A stretch of DNA of 64,000 nucleotides, from contig CM046353.1 of the NCBI GenBank assembly GCA_025403435.1, forward strand, positions 25,084,259 through 25,148,258. Reading direction: 5' to 3'. Positions 59,941 through 64,000 of this stretch are shown piece after piece (the stretch's first letter is position 1; each line of letters starts with the position of its first letter). This DNA comes from Artocarpus heterophyllus. Lineage: Eukaryota > Streptophyta > Magnoliopsida > Rosales > Moraceae. The translations under genes and the position numbers were made by a program. The notes under the pieces were generated by a model. The model made no database searches, was not told the DNA's origin, and saw only the letters and a list, made by a program, of their open reading frames with translations.

Positions 59941-62900
59941 ATTTCCTACTTGCCCTAAGTGCGTAAATATGACATGTCTTGTATCCCCATAGGCTCTCAA
60001 TGCTTCTCGAAAACCCTCGTTGCTAGTGTCTTTGTGAAAGGATTAGCTATGTTGTCCTCGAATACGATCTTACATACTACAACATGTCCACCCTCAATGA
60101 AGTCCTTTATTACATGATACTTCTGATGTATGTGTTTACTTTTCTTGTGAAATCTTGCTTCCTTAGCATTAGCTATCGTTGCAGTGTTATCACAATACAA
60201 TGACATCACCTTATCTATACCACGAACTACTTCAAGATCTTCAAGGAACTTACAGAGCCATATACCTTCTATCGAAGCTTCACTAACTGCCACATACTCA
60301 GCATCCATTGTTGAATCCAAAGTGCAATCTTGCTTGATACTTCTCCAAACAATGGCGCCTGTACCCAGAGTAAACACTAAGCTTGAAGTCGATCTTCTCA
60401 AATCCAGATAGGATTGGAAATCCAAATCAGTATATCCAAGAGGTGTTAGGTCCTCTTCAGAATATACTAGCATATAACCTCTAGTCCTTCTTAGGTACTT
60501 GAAAATATGCTTGACTGCAACCCAATAGTTTGGTCATGGATTTGACTGAAATCGACTTACTATCCCAACCGCATAACAAATTTCCAATAGTGTGCAAAGA
60601 ATTGCATACATGAGACTACCTACTACTGAAGCATAAGGCATCTTTTTCATGTATTCTTTTTCTTTATCAAACTTAGGAGAGTTTTTCTTAGAAAGAGTAA
60701 TTCTAGACCTAGATAGTTTCCTGCATTTCTTAGAATTCTTCATTGTATACTTCTCGAGAATTTTATATGTGTATAAAGCTTGGGATAAGGCTATCATTTT
60801 GTTTTTCTTATCCCAGAAATTTGGATGCCCATGACAAAATTAGCTTCACCCAAGTTTTTCAGGTCAAACTACTTGATCAACCATAATTTGATCAATGAAA
60901 ATGCCCCAATGTCATTGCCAATTAGTAGAGTGTTATCTATATAGAGCAGTAGAAGAACCACCTTATTATCCTTTATGTGTTTGTAAACACATAGTTTGTC
61001 TATGTTTTGCTCGAGCCCATAAGTCTTGATCACTTGATCAAATCTTATGTTTCAAGAACGAGAAGCTTGCTTAAGTCTATCGATAGACTTTAGCAATTTA
61101 TAGACCTTTTCCTCTTGACCCTTAGCTTTGAACCCGGCTGTTGTACTATATATATGGCCTCATCAACATAGCCATTTAGAAAGGAAATCTTGACATCTAT
61201 TTTCCAAATCTCATAGTTGAGAGTGACAACTATGGACAGGAAAATGCGGATGGACTTAAGCATGACTATAGCAAAAGGTTTTCTTGTAATTGATTCTTTC
61301 CTTTTGTGTATATCCCTTTACTACCAGTCTAGTCTTATAAGATTTGACTTTCCCATTTCTCCTCTCTTTCTCTTGTAGACCCACTTACACCCTATGGGTT
61401 TTACCCCTTTGGGAAGGTCTACAAGCTCCAACACTTAGTTAGTCTACATGGACTTCATCTCAGTGTTTGTAGCTTCTGTTTAGAGCTTTGAATCAACATC
61501 CTCCATAGCCTCTGTGTAAGGGTGAGGATTCCTATCAAGCTTTACCAGTTCAGCCATGTAGGCTTCACTATTAAACATATAGCTTTTAGGCTGACACCTG
61601 ATCCTCCCACTATGCTGACCCTAGGTTGTTGTTTAGTTGGTTTTCTACATTGATTAAATTAGTTTCAACCAAAACCCCTAGAGTGATCGAATCACTCATT
61701 AACTCCTCAAGTACCACTTTGCTACAAGGCTTAAAGTCGTTCATGTAACTTTCCTCAAGGAAAGTTGCATTTGTTGAAACCATGACTTTATTTTCTTTTG
61801 GGATATAGAAACAACCCTCTTTTGTACATTCTAAACGTGCTTCCAATTTGTTTGGTTCCTTTTATAGGACTTGAGCCGGATATCCCTATATGCGACTATG
61901 GTTTAAGGACGTCTTCCTACCCGCCCACAACTCATGAGGAGTTTTAGGAACCGATTTTGAAGACACATTGGTCAAAGATAACATGCAGTTTGTAATGCAT
62001 ATCCCCAAAAGAATAAAGACAACATCAAATAACTCATCATGGACTTAACCATGTCCAACAAAGTCCTATTCTATCTCTCAGTGATGCCATTCTGCTACGA
62101 AGTGCCGGCGCAGTCAAATGGAATAAAATCTCATTCTCTAATAAGTGTCCTAAGACCTCATCGGAGAGGTATTCTCCACCTCGATGGGATAGAAGTGCCT
62201 TCATAGGTTTACCTAATTACTTTTCTGCTTCAATTCGAAGCTCTCTAAACTTGTCAAGAGTTTCGCTCTTATGATGCATTAGGTTAACATAACCATATCT
62301 CGAGTAATTGTTAATAAAAGTAACAAAATACTTTCACCGTCCTCGTGCTTTGATGTTCATAGGACTATAGACATCACTATGCACAAGTTCTAGGATCCCT
62401 TTGGCTCGATTGTCCTTAGACCCGAATGGTCTTTTTGTCATTTGGCCCTCCAAACAAGATTCATATTGTGGTATAGATTCCACCTTCAAGTGACTTAAAG
62501 GTCTATTCCTTACCAACCTTTGAATCCTATTTAGGCTAGTATGACCTAATTGTAAGTGCCAAAGATAAGTCTTATTAAAGTGAGAAGTTATAAGTCTTTT
62601 AGAGTTATTATTAACCTCAATGTTCAACCGTGAGTCTATCTTAGGTTTGATAAAATATAGGTTGTTTTGCATCCATCCACTACAGATAAAAGATTTGTTT
62701 TTTACGAATCACAACTTTATTTTTAAAAGAAACTAAATAAGAGTCTTTAAATAAAGAGGCAATAGAAATTAAATTCCTTTTAAGTTTAGGAACATAAAAA
62801 CTTTCTCTCAAAACCAAACTCCTATAATTATCAAAATAAAGATGGACGTCTCCCATTGCTTTGGCTTACACTAAGGTTCCATCGCCCACCCGAAGCGTGA

Positions 62901-63503
62901 AGTGCTCATGTAGCAAACTTCTCGTTTCTTTAAACTCTTGTAGAGAAACACAAACATGATACATGTGTCACTTGATTCTTCGACTAAATAAGTATCAGTA
63001 ACTAGAAGTTTGCACCTACCTCCTTTTGTTTGAAAGTCTTTGCAATTTTTCTTTATGTGCTCAAGCTTCCCATAGAAGAAACACTTTAGTTTCTCTGGGT
63101 TCCTCTTCTTTTTCTTCTTGTCTTAGGCTTTTGCTAGGATAGAAGATTTTCCATTCTTAGCCCTCTACTTCTTTCTATTCCTAGAGTAGGATTCAGACCA
63201 GATGTAACCGTTAAGTTTGTCTCGCCACCAATCAAAGCTTCCCTAATCAGATTTTCAAACTCCTATAACTGCTTCATCAGCACAGTTAATATCACATCCT
63301 ATCTATAGCTCAACTTATGTAAATCTTTAAACATGATGAACTCCTTAGAAAGATTTTCAAAGGCCATAGTCATCTGTGACTCAGCAGTAATGTTTGCTCC
63401 ATAGGTTTGAGGCTCAGTGAGGTGACTCATGACCAACATTATATGGTCCTTCATAAACGTCCTCCGTCTATGTTGCAGTGAAGGAGCTTCCAAAGAGCCC
63501 TTT
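59941..63503 (-). pseudogene. Old copia gag-pol, heavily decayed, cut by gypsy LTR
   Basis: This is a minus-strand copia polyprotein related to Copia-1. RNase H at 59997-60473 contains DAEYVAVSEASIEGIWLCKFL and ends NPFTKTLATRVFEKH. RT remains lie at 60534-61400, the connection region at 61610-61846 and the integrase zinc region at 62334-62672 ([17 protein letters not shown]). A degraded knuckle at about 63045-63095 reads CFFYGKLEHIKKNC, with the second Cys replaced by Tyr. Part of gag is at 63299-63493. Stops, frameshifts and small deletions occur throughout. The 5' part of gag and the leader lie beyond the gypsy LTR that starts at 63504. Confidence 0.88.
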
Positions 63504-64000
63504 TGTAATGCCCCCTTATAGATGTCACAATAATCATTACTTTTACCATTAATATTAATATTTCAAGATAATAATTCAAATACAATACTTACACTCAAAC
63601 AAATATCCTAGGAAAAACATGCATAATTTTTTTTTTGAAACTACATATCAGATTTGCTTCTCTTACCTTGATTAGCCCAATGAAACACCTACAGTGTTAG
63701 GCTAATCAATCACTTGTAGAAGTAGTTAAATTTCCCGAGAAAAATACTTACATGTCCACATAATTTAACCATGGCAAAATAAAGAAATATGGCATAGTCC
63801 TCAAGAAACCACAATTAAAGAAATATTAAACAATCTCAAAAGTCTATGGAAAAATAAATCAAGTCTTAATTCAAAATCAGTGCGGAAAGTAACATCAACA
63901 ATAAAATTGTTTATCAAATCATTAATTCTTTTCATGGCATGGTTCTGTTTCCAATCCAACACTCTCAGTGTACATGCATGTCTCCGTCCTCCACCTATTC
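63504..64000. mobile_element. Gypsy-type LTR start, cut by window end
   Basis: TGTAATGCCCCCTTATAGATGTCACAA... parallels the start of the solo LTR at 55400 (TGTAACGCCTCCTTACGGACGTCACAA) and then continues with similar spacing but clear divergence. It inserted into the old copia gag; the candidate left target sequence is CCTTT (63499-63503). Whether it is solo or part of a full element is outside the window. Confidence 0.7.

Overview
This is nuclear DNA from a flowering plant, most likely a eudicot. It is AT-rich, its one host gene has introns, and most of it consists of Ty1/copia and Ty3/gypsy LTR retrotransposons nested in one another. Nothing identifies the species, and I did not see tRNA, rRNA, CRISPR or bacterial-type operons.

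Host gene (about 30.8-39.6 kb, + strand): a seven-exon AP2/ERF transcription factor of the WRINKLED1 (WRI1) type with two AP2 domains. I rebuilt it from splice sites and reading phase, including a 9-bp microexon coding Val-Tyr-Leu. The predicted protein has 439 residues. Intron 6 is about 5.2 kb and holds an 829-bp hAT-like non-autonomous transposon with a perfect 8-bp target duplication.

Left flank (1-29.3 kb): the main copia family here, called 'Copia-1' below, has LTRs of about 2.0 kb that run TGTTAGACATG...TTTCCAACA. A decayed + strand Copia-1 (5644-15315) carries a solo LTR of its own family in its leader. Its 3' LTR sits in the gag of a second, minus-strand copia element, 'Copia-Y', whose 5' LTR (27186-29314) lies 1.9 kb upstream of the WRI1 start codon. 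The Copia-Y leader is split by a complete but dead chromovirus-like gypsy element (17132-26234). A duplicate of the same Copia-Y segment without the gypsy insertion lies at 3413-5643.

Right flank (41.3-64 kb): an old minus-strand copia element (LTR from 41343 to 59940, coding remains 59941-63503) has been hit repeatedly. The insertions are a + strand Copia-1 LTR (41444-43313), a composite Copia-1 of LTR fragment-leader-LTR-gag/pol-LTR bounded by one target duplication GAGTT (43428-55137), a 3.2-kb solo gypsy LTR with TSD TTGCC (55400-58578), and the start of a related gypsy LTR (63504 to the window end). The gag-pol of the composite element is nearly open, with three nonsense codons plus lesions in protease and integrase.

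The most unusual signals are two. First, an interrupted palindrome (TTCGGC-CT-GCCGAA and variants) occurs as clusters of varying copy number in the LTRs and leaders of several unrelated retrotransposon families. Second, an 87-codon open frame lies antisense to the Copia-1 LTR and stays open in several diverged copies. Coordinates of LTR ends and target duplications were read by eye, and family names below the superfamily level are tentative.
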